DNA of 51,228 nt, taken from assembly GCA_020627785.1 (NCBI GenBank), contig JAHDGF010000035.1, positions 1-51,228 of the forward strand, written 5' to 3'. Origin of the DNA: Saprospiraceae bacterium (lineage in GTDB: Bacteria > Bacteroidota > Bacteroidia > Chitinophagales > Saprospiraceae). This document shows, piece after piece, positions 44,546 to 51,228 of this stretch (positions within the stretch are counted from its first letter, which is position 1; the number at the start of each line of letters is the position of its first letter). The position numbers and the translations under genes were made by a program. The notes beneath the pieces are model-generated. The model was not told the DNA's origin. It saw nothing but the letters and a program-made list of their open reading frames with translations, and did no database searches.

Positions 44546-44692
44546 TATTAAAGTAACAGCACAAATAAATAATTGTTTTTAAACAGACTCTAATGTAGGG
44601 TTTATTTAAAAATCATTGAGAATGGTATAATAGCTCACTTTTTCAAAATAGAAATAACCATTTGCGAAAGCGACTTACTCATAAATTGATAT

Positions 44693-46111
44693 TTAAGTAG
44701 GTACTAAAATGGGAGCAGGATACTCCTTCCCTAAAGTGATTCCATAATCCTGAAACTTTTGTTGATTACTCATTGATGGATGATGTAGTAAAGAAGGTTT
44801 AATTGAATCTAATTGCGGCAACCAATATTTGATAAAAGTTGCATCAGCATCGTAGCGTTGGGATTGAAAAGTAGTACTAAAATGACGGCCTTGTTTTGGA
44901 TCGGTTCCTACTCCAGCAATGTAAGCCCAATTCCCATAATTACTACATGGATCATAATCTATTAAAAGTGATTCAAAATATTCGGCACCCATTAACCAGT
45001 TCATACCCATGTCATAAATTAAAAAACTGGCAACATTCTGTCTTCCTCTATTTGACATAAAACCAGTTTCATTTAATTCTGTAAGATTAGCATCAATATA
45101 AGGGACCCCAGTCCTTGCTTCTTTCCAAATATTAAATAATGATTGATCTTCTTTATCTTGACTCGGAGTTTTTGAATTTAAACCTGAAAAAAGGAATATT
45201 TTATTACCAAACCGCTTGGCCATCAGTCTAAAAAAATCTCTCCATAATAATTCAAAGACTAACCAGTATGTAGATTCGTTTGAACCGTGTTCTTTTTCAA
45301 ATTTCTTTAATTCGTGGTAAACTAACTTTGGCGATAAACAGCCTTTTGAAAGATAGGCTGAAAACTTAGAAGAGTAATCCCTTCCAAGAGATTGGTTACG
45401 AGTCTTTTTATAAGTTTTAACCAACTTCGTTTCTTCAAAATAATATCTCATCTGAGCTAAGGCTTCAGATTCACCCCCCTTTAAGTACAATCCCTTGCTT
45501 GTAGTCAGATTGTCAATACCATAATCTTTTAAAGAAGGAATTATACCTTCTTCGATTTCTTCAGAAACTGAGGTTATTTTGTTAGGTGTATCAAAAGGCT
45601 TACGAACTGGAACAAATTTTTCAACTTCTTTTCGGTAGGCAGTAAAGGTAGTTGGACTCTGCGTTATAGGAAAAGGAAGGTCTGCAGTATGATAAAGCAT
45701 TTTACCTCTGGAATACCTCATCTCTACTCCGATTGTCCAAAGGTTGGATTCTAAAGTATCTTGTATCAGTACTTCTTCTTGCGTTCGTTCCCTATTACAA
45801 TGGACCCAGCTTACTTTGTGCTCTCGACATAACTCTGGTATAATTTCCTCCGTAATACCCTGCCTTACGATTAAATTACTATTCTTTGCCTTTAAAGAAC
45901 TTCGTAAATCTTCTAAACTTTCTAATATAAATCGTCGTCTAAATTTTCCGAGTTTAGGAAGCCCAAATGAGGTTTTACCTTTAAATAACCGGTCATCTAA
46001 AACAAAGACAAAAATCACTTCATGTGCAACATGTATTGCCTCAACCATGGCTTCATTATCGTGAAGTCTTAGATCATTTCTGAACCAAACAATTGCTCTC
46101 CTTTTATTCAT
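44693..46111 (-). CDS. DASH-type cryptochrome/photolyase
   Basis: A 472-residue flavoprotein with an N-terminal photolyase antenna domain (WFRNDLRLHDNEAM) and C-terminal FAD domain: RNQSLGRDYSSKFSAYLSKGCLSP, LVFELLWRDFFR, GFMSNRGRQNVASF and the DYDPCSNYGNWAYIAGVG region (each quoted in part). NRGRQNVAS and the GTDPKQGRHF loop are DASH-type. DASH proteins repair cyclobutane dimers, mostly in single-stranded DNA, using blue light. Monocistronic; suggests exposure to sunlight. Confidence 0.94.
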   Translation of the reverse strand: MNKRRAIVWFRNDLRLHDNEAMVEAIHVAHEVIFVFVLDDRLFKGKTSFGLPKLGKFRRRFILESLEDLRSSLKAKNSNLIVRQGITEEIIPELCREHKVSWVHCNRERTQEEVLIQDTLESNLWTIGVEMRYSRGKMLYHTADLPFPITQSPTTFTAYRKEVEKFVPVRKPFDTPNKITSVSEEIEEGIIPSLKDYGIDNLTTSKGLYLKGGESEALAQMRYYFEETKLVKTYKKTRNQSLGRDYSSKFSAYLSKGCLSPKLVYHELKKFEKEHGSNESTYWLVFELLWRDFFRLMAKRFGNKIFLFSGLNSKTPSQDKEDQSLFNIWKEARTGVPYIDANLTELNETGFMSNRGRQNVASFLIYDMGMNWLMGAEYFESLLIDYDPCSNYGNWAYIAGVGTDPKQGRHFSTTFQSQRYDADATFIKYWLPQLDSIKPSLLHHPSMSNQQKFQDYGITLGKEYPAPILVPT

Positions 46112-46141
46112 TAAAGAAAATGTATTTATAGGTTAACATAA

Positions 46142-46172
46142 TTGAGCTTTGTTTGTTGAATCCGTATCTATG
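46142..46172 (+). promoter_or_regulatory. promoter of the lipoprotein-SCO1-cytochrome c operon (TTG-N20-TATCTATG)
   Basis: TTG (46142-46144) stands 20 bp before TATCTATG (46165-46172; one mismatch to TAnnTTTG). Transcription would begin near 46175, about 16 bases before the first ATG. Confidence 0.5.
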
Positions 46173-46190
46173 CAATCAAAATTAATTTAA

Positions 46191-46607
46191 ATGAAACTAT
46201 CAAAGTTAATAACCTTAGCTTTCTTCATAATCTTTGGAATTGTCTCTTGCAAGCCTTCCGTAAGTCCAGAAAACGAAAAACTATATGCAGAAGTCATGAG
46301 GGTGCATGACGAGGTAATGCCTGAGATGGGAACCATACATAAACTTAGAAAAAAATTGAAGGCAGAAATTAAAAATGGGAATATTGACTCGGATTTGAAA
46401 GATAAATATTGGGGAATAATTGAAGAATTAGATCAGGCTGATGATGGAATGATGCTTTGGATGAAAGGTTTCAAATTGCCAGAAGGTGAAAACTTCGAAA
46501 TTCAAAAAAAATATCTTTTGAAGGAACAAGATAAAATCAAAGAGGTAGACCGATCCATGAGAAATGCCATTGAAAAAGCAAAAAAGATGATTGATGAAAT
46601 TAAGTAA
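46191..46607 (+). CDS. alpha-helical lipoprotein of unknown function
   Basis: A 138-residue lipoprotein, lipobox GIVSC (Cys20). The mature part is nearly all charged helix (EKLYAEVMRVHDEVMPEMG, LRKKLKAEIKNG, MMLWMKGFKLP, KIKEVDRSMRNAIEKAKK), with many Met residues and an MxxLWM-like segment. That is suggestive of a metal- or cofactor-handling partner, but no named domain is recognised. It overlaps the SCO1 gene by 14 bp, so a linked function in cytochrome maturation is inferred. Confidence 0.75.
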   Translation: MKLSKLITLAFFIIFGIVSCKPSVSPENEKLYAEVMRVHDEVMPEMGTIHKLRKKLKAEIKNGNIDSDLKDKYWGIIEELDQADDGMMLWMKGFKLPEGENFEIQKKYLLKEQDKIKEVDRSMRNAIEKAKKMIDEIK

Positions 46608-47214
46608 TCTTATGTGTATCCTTTGTGTTATAGGATTATATTCCTGCACACAGAAAGAATCTGGGCCACTTCCATACATAGGCCACCACGAAGTTGTAAA
46701 TGGAGATACAATATTCCATAAAATCCCAAGCTTTGATTTAATCAATCAAGATTCTCAAGCTGTCAATAATAAATCATTGAGCAACAACATTTATGTCAGT
46801 GATTTTTTCTTTACTAGTTGCCCGTCTATCTGTCCTAAGGTAAAAAAACAAATGCTGAGAATTTATGACCGTTATGAAAAACAGGATTTGCTTAAACTGG
46901 TTTCTCACACCCTAGATCCCAAAAGAGATGATGTAGAGGTTCTCCATACATATGCCAAAAACTTAGGGGTAGAGAATGAAAAGTGGCTATTCTTGACAGG
47001 AGATAAAGATCAAATTTATGACTTAAATGATGACTATTTTGTCGCAGTGATCGAAGATGAACGAGCACCCGGTGGCATTGATCACTCTGGTAAGATTGTT
47101 TTAGTAGATAAGAATGGTCATGTGCGCGCTTTTGCGGAAGGAACAGATCCTGAAGATGTGACAGATTTCTTTCAAGACATTGATCGATTGATAGAAGAAT
47201 ATGAACAGAAATAA
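46594..47214 (+). CDS. SCO1/SenC family copper-binding thioredoxin-like lipoprotein
   Basis: A 206-residue SCO protein, delivering copper to, or reducing, the CuA site of cytochrome oxidase in the periplasm. Lipobox LYSC (around Cys18), thioredoxin fold with CxxxC as CPSIC (in FTSCPSICPKV) and the distal copper His in IDHSGKIVLVD. The ATG at 46594 is chosen over a TTG at 46591. Overlaps the lipoprotein gene by 14 bp and cytochrome c gene by 14 bp. Confidence 0.92.
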   Translation: MKLSNLMCILCVIGLYSCTQKESGPLPYIGHHEVVNGDTIFHKIPSFDLINQDSQAVNNKSLSNNIYVSDFFFTSCPSICPKVKKQMLRIYDRYEKQDLLKLVSHTLDPKRDDVEVLHTYAKNLGVENEKWLFLTGDKDQIYDLNDDYFVAVIEDERAPGGIDHSGKIVLVDKNGHVRAFAEGTDPEDVTDFFQDIDRLIEEYEQK

Positions 47215-47599
47215 TTTTCTACTTATAGTCTTTACTGCAGTACTCTTTTATACCTGTCAAGATGGAAGATTTAAGCAAGGAGAGGGGCTCTATGAGTTCT
47301 ATTGTTCAAGTTGTCATATGCTTGATGGTTCAGGATTAGCTCAACTATATCCCCCATTAAATGCTTCGGATTGGTTAAATGAAAATAAAGATCAACTGCC
47401 TTACATTATGCGCTTTGGCATAGAGGATACCTTATATGTAAATGGTCAAGAGTATACCATACCCATGTCTGGCTTACCTGAACTTTCTGCGGTCGAAATT
47501 TCAAATATCACCAATTACATCTTGAGTGCATGGGACAATGATTTAGGAAAAATGAGCTTTAAGGAAGTTCAAAACTCTTTAGATTCTAAAAAGGACTAA
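47201..47599 (+). CDS. c-type cytochrome (single haem), probable lipoprotein
   Basis: A 132-residue monohaem cytochrome c. Haem motif Cys35-S-S-Cys38-His39 (FYCSSCHMLDG) and a likely axial Met in IPMSGLPELS give a His/Met site. N-terminus MNRNNFLLIVFTAVLFYTC is a membrane signal that may be a lipobox, though Thr before Cys19 is atypical. It overlaps the SCO1 gene by 14 bp, and converges on the bifunctional nuclease with a 4-bp stop overlap. Likely electron carrier or oxidase assembly partner. Confidence 0.9.
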   Translation: MNRNNFLLIVFTAVLFYTCQDGRFKQGEGLYEFYCSSCHMLDGSGLAQLYPPLNASDWLNENKDQLPYIMRFGIEDTLYVNGQEYTIPMSGLPELSAVEISNITNYILSAWDNDLGKMSFKEVQNSLDSKKD

Positions 47600-48180
47600 T
47601 TAGCGTTACGCTTGTTGATTTCGTCTCTGATTTTTGCTGCTTGTTCGTAGTCCTCATTTTCAAGAACCTTATCTAGGAGGTCACTCAACTCATCTACACT
47701 GTATTCAGAAAAGGTTTTAGGCTTTTTAGTTTTACCGGATCGTTCAATTGCAATTTTCTTCTCTTCTTCTGGGTCTAAAAGCATTCCTGCCTCCTCCATA
47801 ATGTTTTCCATGGTATAAATCGGGCAATTGAACCTAACAGCCATAGCAATGGAATCGGAAGTACGACTATCTATAATTACTTCTTGTCTGCCATCAAAAC
47901 AAATCAACTGGGCGTAAAATATACCATCTAACAAATTATTGATAACGACTTCTTTCAATTCTATTCCGAAAGAATCCATCGTATTTTTGAATAGATCGTG
48001 CGTTAATGGTCTGTTCGGGATCATTTTCTCCATAGCAACAGCAATGGCCTGTGCCTCAAATCCACCGATAACAACTGGCAATTTTCTATCACCATTTACC
48101 TCTCCGAGTATAACCGCATAGTTATGCGAAGAGGTTACACTATGGGTGAGGGCTACAACATCAAGTTCTATCTTTTCCAT
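47596..48180 (-). CDS. bifunctional nuclease family protein (DUF151) with UVR motif
   Basis: A 194-residue protein. The DUF151 domain (about 1-140) has LPVVIGGFEAQAIAVAMEK, RPLTHDLFKNTM and SRTSDSIAMAVRFNCPIY. A UvrB/UvrC-type helical hairpin follows at about 160-190 (LSDLLDKVLENEDYEQAAK). DUF151 proteins have been described as nucleases acting on DNA and RNA. The fusion with UVR is typical of Bacteroidota. Located between the cytochrome operon and etfBA. Confidence 0.9.
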   Translation of the reverse strand: MEKIELDVVALTHSVTSSHNYAVILGEVNGDRKLPVVIGGFEAQAIAVAMEKMIPNRPLTHDLFKNTMDSFGIELKEVVINNLLDGIFYAQLICFDGRQEVIIDSRTSDSIAMAVRFNCPIYTMENIMEEAGMLLDPEEEKKIAIERSGKTKKPKTFSEYSVDELSDLLDKVLENEDYEQAAKIRDEINKRNAN

Positions 48181-48207
48181 ATATATCTGAACAGACCATA
48201 ATATTAT

Positions 48208-48239
48208 AAAAAATCCTCAACTATTGAGCTATCAATAGT
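48208..48239 (-). terminator. intrinsic terminator after etfBA
   Basis: A perfect 8-bp stem (ACTATTGA at 48220-48227, TCAATAGT at 48232-48239) with a 4-base loop, followed on the minus strand by TTTTTT (48208-48213). It ends the etfB-etfA transcript. Confidence 0.75.
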
Positions 48240-48275
48240 CAATTAAAAAGTGAAATGTTCCAAACTATACTTCGC

Positions 48276-49220
48276 CTATGAGGCTTTAAATTTTTTGAAA
48301 GATTCAATCAATTTTGGAACAACGTCAAACAAATCTCCAAGCACACCATAATCTGCTGCTTTGAAGAAAGGTGCTTCAGGATCTTTGTTTATAACAACAA
48401 TTACTTTTGAGTTATTTACACCCGCAAGATGTTGAATGGCGCCAGATATTCCGATGGCAAAATATAAATTAGGTCTGATGGCTATTCCTGTTTGTCCAAC
48501 ATGTTCATGGTGAGGTCTCCATCCTGTATCAGCTACAGGTCTAGAACAGGCAGTTGTTGCTCCAATCAGTTCTGCTAACTCGTCAATAATGCCCCAATTT
48601 TCGGGTCCTTTCATTCCCCTACCAGCCGAAACAACCAATTCTGCTTCAGGCAACGGTACCGTACCTTCAACAGTCTTCGTATCAAGAACTTTAATTCTAG
48701 GTTCAGGAGCACTTAAAGATATCTCTTCTGGAATTCCATCATTCCCTGTAGCTTCCGGCTGAAGTGTATTCCCCATTACCGTAATCACATGCTTATCACC
48801 TTTTAATTCGAAGGTAGCATTGGCTTTGCCTGAAAAGACTTGTTTTTGTATGGTATTACCTGATGGAAGTGCATTTACTCCACTTACTAATGAGGCATCT
48901 AATTTTATTGCCAATCGTCCAGCAATAGCTTTTCCCATGGCTGTATTCGCTAGTACAACATACGTTGCACCCGCCTTTTCTGCCGCTTGAGCTATTAAAG
49001 ATGAAACAACTTGGGTGTCTGAACTATTCTCATTAGAGTTGAACCAGATTTTATCTGCGCCATAACTTCCAAATTGACCAGCGTTGGCTCCATCTCCAAT
49101 AGTGAACACAACAGTTTCACCTCCTATTTGATTTGCTATTTTAGAGCCATAATAAACAGCTTCTAAAGCATTCTTTTTATAATTTCCTTTTGTCGCTTCC
49201 GCAAATATTAATACACCCAT
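48276..49220 (-). CDS. etfA: electron transfer flavoprotein alpha subunit
   Basis: A 314-residue FAD-binding ETF subunit (FixB type), carrying electrons from acyl-CoA dehydrogenases to the quinone pool. The FAD domain has VVSAGRGMKG, CSRPVADTGW, EHVGQTGIAIRP, AIGISGAIQHLAG and VVINKDPEAPFFKAADYG. The C-terminal domain is intact. It begins one base after the etfB stop and ends in a terminator. Confidence 0.96.
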   Translation of the reverse strand: MGVLIFAEATKGNYKKNALEAVYYGSKIANQIGGETVVFTIGDGANAGQFGSYGADKIWFNSNENSSDTQVVSSLIAQAAEKAGATYVVLANTAMGKAIAGRLAIKLDASLVSGVNALPSGNTIQKQVFSGKANATFELKGDKHVITVMGNTLQPEATGNDGIPEEISLSAPEPRIKVLDTKTVEGTVPLPEAELVVSAGRGMKGPENWGIIDELAELIGATTACSRPVADTGWRPHHEHVGQTGIAIRPNLYFAIGISGAIQHLAGVNNSKVIVVINKDPEAPFFKAADYGVLGDLFDVVPKLIESFKKFKAS

Positions 49221-49221
49221 T

Positions 49222-49962
49222 TTATATAACTTTTGACTCTTCGTGAAGTAATCTTACCAATTCATCCATATTATCAGGATCTATCATTTTCACTTCAGTT
49301 TTACCTGGTGGAAGTGAATATTCCGAAATGGTAACTTTATCGTCGCAGGCAACTGGCTCCACTACGTTTAATGGTTTTCTTTTAGCCATCATAATTCCTT
49401 TCATATTTGGAATCCTCTGCTCTGCTAAACCCTTTGCTGCAGATATTACAAATGGCTTGCTCACTTGAATTACTTCCACCCCACCTTCAATGTCTCTGTT
49501 AATGGTTGCTGAAGTCCCATCAAATTCCATACTGCTCGCATAACTAATGTATGGTTGATCAAGCAATTCGGATACCATTGCTCCAACCTCAGAACCGTTA
49601 TAGTTGATGGTTTCTTTTCCTAAGAAAGTTATATCAATCGCATTACTTTTTGCATACTCTGCAATCTGCTTAGCAACGAAGTAGGATGAGCTTGCTTCTC
49701 CATTTATTCTTACTGCCTCATCTGCTCCAATTGCGAGTGCTTTTCTGATAATAATGTCATTATCTGCTGTTCCTACATTTATTGCGATAACTTTACCGCC
49801 ATGCTTTTCTTTTAATTCTATTGCCCGAACCAACGCATACCATTCATCGTATGGATTCATAATATATTGAACTCCATCCGTATTAAAAGTAGAGTTGTCA
49901 GAAGAAAATGAAATCTTTGCCGTGGTTTCTGGCGTTTTAGAAATACATACTAATATATTCAT
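49222..49962 (-). CDS. etfB: electron transfer flavoprotein beta subunit
   Basis: A 246-residue ETF beta subunit (FixA type), holding the AMP site. MNILVCISKTPET, YIMNPYDEWYALVRAIELK and KETINYNGSEVGAMVSELLDQPYISYAS (quoted in part: NYNGSEVGAMVSELL) are diagnostic. First gene of the etfB-etfA operon with one base between them. A perfect TATATTTG box sits 21 bp upstream of the ATG. Confidence 0.96.
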   Translation of the reverse strand: MNILVCISKTPETTAKISFSSDNSTFNTDGVQYIMNPYDEWYALVRAIELKEKHGGKVIAINVGTADNDIIIRKALAIGADEAVRINGEASSSYFVAKQIAEYAKSNAIDITFLGKETINYNGSEVGAMVSELLDQPYISYASSMEFDGTSATINRDIEGGVEVIQVSKPFVISAAKGLAEQRIPNMKGIMMAKRKPLNVVEPVACDDKVTISEYSLPPGKTEVKMIDPDNMDELVRLLHEESKVI

Positions 49963-49982
49963 CTTGCCTGTTTAGTGAGTTG

Positions 49983-49990
49983 CAAATATA
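49983..49990 (-). promoter_or_regulatory. -7 promoter box TATATTTG of etfBA
   Basis: A perfect TAnnTTTG match on the minus strand, 20 bp before the etfB ATG. No -33 TTG is evident. Confidence 0.5.
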
Positions 49991-50025
49991 AGGTATTTAA
50001 ACATTATACTCAGAGTTAAATTTTC

Positions 50026-50364
50026 ATGAAAATGGAGCAAACTGAAAGATTAATACAACTACTCAACTTTTTAAAAGAATCTCCGAATGATAGCTTTTTA
50101 AAGTTTGCAATTGCAAAGGAGCATGAAAAAATGTCACAAAATGACAAAGCCTTAAAATACTACATGGACATTTATGAAAATGATCCTAAATATATTGGGC
50201 TTTATTATCATTTAGCCAAATTATATGAAAGTTTAAACGAACGAGTTTTGGCTATTAAAATATATGAAGAAGGAATAGCTATTGGAAAGGATTTAGGTGA
50301 TTTTCACGCCGTTTCAGAATTAAACAATGCAAAAATGAATTTACAATTGGAAATGGACAATTAA
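50026..50364 (+). CDS. small TPR-repeat protein
   Basis: A 112-residue cytosolic protein without signal peptide, made of about two and a half tetratricopeptide repeats (NDSFLKFAIAKEHEKMSQNDKALKYYMDIYENDP in parts: FAIAKEHEKM and ALKYYMDIY; then GLYYHLAKLYESL and AIKIYEEGIAIGKDLGD). It should mediate protein-protein contact; partner unknown. Divergent from etfB and converging on dapF with one base between stops. Confidence 0.8.
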   Translation: MKMEQTERLIQLLNFLKESPNDSFLKFAIAKEHEKMSQNDKALKYYMDIYENDPKYIGLYYHLAKLYESLNERVLAIKIYEEGIAIGKDLGDFHAVSELNNAKMNLQLEMDN

Positions 50365-50365
50365 T

Positions 50366-51148
50366 TTAAAAACCGTCAAAACTTCCATGAAATACATAAG
50401 TAGCAGGTCCATGTAATTCTATATTTTTAAATGAACCATCTTTATAATCAAAGCTAACGCGCAAAGTTCCACCCATTGTTTTGATATTCCAATCACCACG
50501 AGATGAGCCTTGTTCTTTCTTGTGGGAAGCAATAGCAGCGGCAGTTACCCCTGTTCCGCAAGAATAGGTCTCATCTTCAACTCCTCTTTCATAAGTTCTT
50601 ACAAATATTTTATTCTCGCCCAAAAGTTCAACAAAGTTCACATTGATTCCTTGTTCCTTAAAGTGAGGAGAATACCTTATTTCTGCTCCTGATTTACTTA
50701 CTTGAAGACTAGATAAAGATTTGACGAAAGTCACAAAATGCGGAGAGCCTGTATTGAGAATGTAATCTTGAATATTAATATCAACTTGATTCACAGGGCT
50801 CATTTCAAGGCTAATCTCAGCACCAGATACTTTAGCCCTATGAAGACCATCAGGAGCGATAAAATTTGTTTCCGACTTAATATAACCGCGATCAAAAGCG
50901 TATTTTACGATACATCGTCCACCGTTTCCACACATAGAACTCGGAGCACCATCAGAATTATAATAAAGCATTTCAAAATCAACCTCAGAAGAAGACCTAA
51001 GAATTAGTAAACCATCTGCTCCGATTCCAAATCGTCGATGACATAGCAAGGCGATCTGTTCTTGTGTGTAATCTTGAATGACATCCTTTTGATCGAGAAG
51101 AATGAAATCATTTCCGGTGCCATGCATTTTAACAAAATCTAGTTTCAC
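50366..51148 (-). CDS. dapF: diaminopimelate epimerase
   Basis: A 260-residue cofactor-free epimerase converting LL- to meso-diaminopimelate for lysine and peptidoglycan. The two active-site Cys are Cys73 (SMCGNGGRC) and Cys197 (TYSCGTGVTAAA). N-terminal HGTGNDF and RRFGIGADGLL are family signatures. The start is GTG at 51148, giving MKLDFVKMHGTGNDF. Its AACTTTTG box (51150-51157 on the minus strand) would nearly touch the start codon. Confidence 0.95.
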   Translation of the reverse strand: MKLDFVKMHGTGNDFILLDQKDVIQDYTQEQIALLCHRRFGIGADGLLILRSSSEVDFEMLYYNSDGAPSSMCGNGGRCIVKYAFDRGYIKSETNFIAPDGLHRAKVSGAEISLEMSPVNQVDINIQDYILNTGSPHFVTFVKSLSSLQVSKSGAEIRYSPHFKEQGINVNFVELLGENKIFVRTYERGVEDETYSCGTGVTAAAIASHKKEQGSSRGDWNIKTMGGTLRVSFDYKDGSFKNIELHGPATYVFHGSFDGF

Positions 51149-51187
51149 AAAAGTTGAATTCTTATATATTAAAAAAATTTATAATAT

Positions 51188-51195
51188 TATATTTG
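51188..51195 (+). promoter_or_regulatory. -7 promoter box TATATTTG for a gene beyond the window
   Basis: A perfect TAnnTTTG match reading rightwards out of the window, in the gap upstream of dapF. The final 33 bases show no start codon that can be tested. Confidence 0.35.
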
Positions 51196-51228
51196 TATAT
51201 TCCGTGGCGTATCAATTTCTAGTACTCG

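Noticed and set aside
45744..46064. 106-codon plus-strand frame opposite the DASH photolyase
   Set aside because: It is a shadow: Ser-rich translation, no domain, and no spacing from the certain gene on the other strand.
1..51228. CRISPR arrays, insertion sequences, integrases, prophage or toxin-antitoxin modules
   Set aside because: No spaced direct repeats, transposase or integrase motifs, or paired small genes of that kind were seen.

Overview
The window reads as chromosomal DNA of a member of the Bacteroidota (a Cytophaga/Saprospira/Flavobacteria-type, probably aquatic heterotroph). The evidence is: type IX secretion (T9SS) cargo with both kinds of C-terminal sorting domain; a PorP/SprF protein beside a TPR/PD40/OmpA lipoprotein-like partner; the Bacteroidota-specific rpmB-rpmG-DUF4295-ftsY cluster; bacillithiol (BshB1) and futalosine-type menaquinone (MqnA-like) genes; an S46 dipeptidyl-peptidase; AT-rich DNA; no obvious Shine-Dalgarno sequences; and repeated TAnnTTTG boxes, the -7 element of the Bacteroidota primary sigma factor, close upstream of start codons. 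No insertion sequence, prophage, integrase or CRISPR array was seen. Genus cannot be assigned from this sequence alone.

Layout. 1-5.3 kb: a damaged flavodoxin-like reductase, an RhlE-type RNA helicase, a small secreted protein preceded by an 11-bp phased repeat, a membrane-bound LuxR-type regulator, and an outer-membrane barrel/serine-hydrolase lipoprotein pair. 5.3-8.2 kb: a Tat-type glycosylasparaginase, then tRNA-Arg(ACG), ribosomal proteins L28 and L33, a 58-residue DUF4295 protein and ftsY. 8.3-13.7 kb: a 1094-residue SprB-repeat adhesin with a CxxCH motif, and dnaG. 13.7-18.3 kb: fructose-bisphosphate aldolase, thioredoxin reductase, a membrane-anchored subtilase, shikimate kinase and yajC. 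18.3-25.8 kb: a three-gene T9SS cassette on the minus strand (SprF-like, PorE-like OmpA protein, 1310-residue type B cargo).

26-36 kb: a zinc-less sirtuin, a DUF1573 protein, lepA, a secreted papain-like peptidase, an NrtR-type Nudix regulator divergent from threonine aldolase, an M1 aminopeptidase lipoprotein and an S46 dipeptidyl-peptidase broken by a frameshift exactly at the catalytic His. 36-51 kb: an AlkD-type glycosylase, rarA-purK, mutS, bshB1-fabH, an MqnA-like enzyme, a DASH cryptochrome/photolyase, a lipoprotein-SCO1-cytochrome c operon, a bifunctional nuclease, etfBA, a TPR protein and dapF.

Most of the window is housekeeping. Functional themes are protein and peptide degradation in the envelope (S8, C1, M1, S46, serine hydrolase, glycosylasparaginase), surface display through the T9SS, and DNA repair (AlkD, RarA, MutS, photolyase). 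Nothing here is clearly a wholly new system. The most useful leads are the S46 lesion, the zinc-less deacylase with a desuccinylase signature, the CxxCH surface protein, the phased operator-like repeat at 1849-1892, and short or absent 5' leaders that change several start calls.
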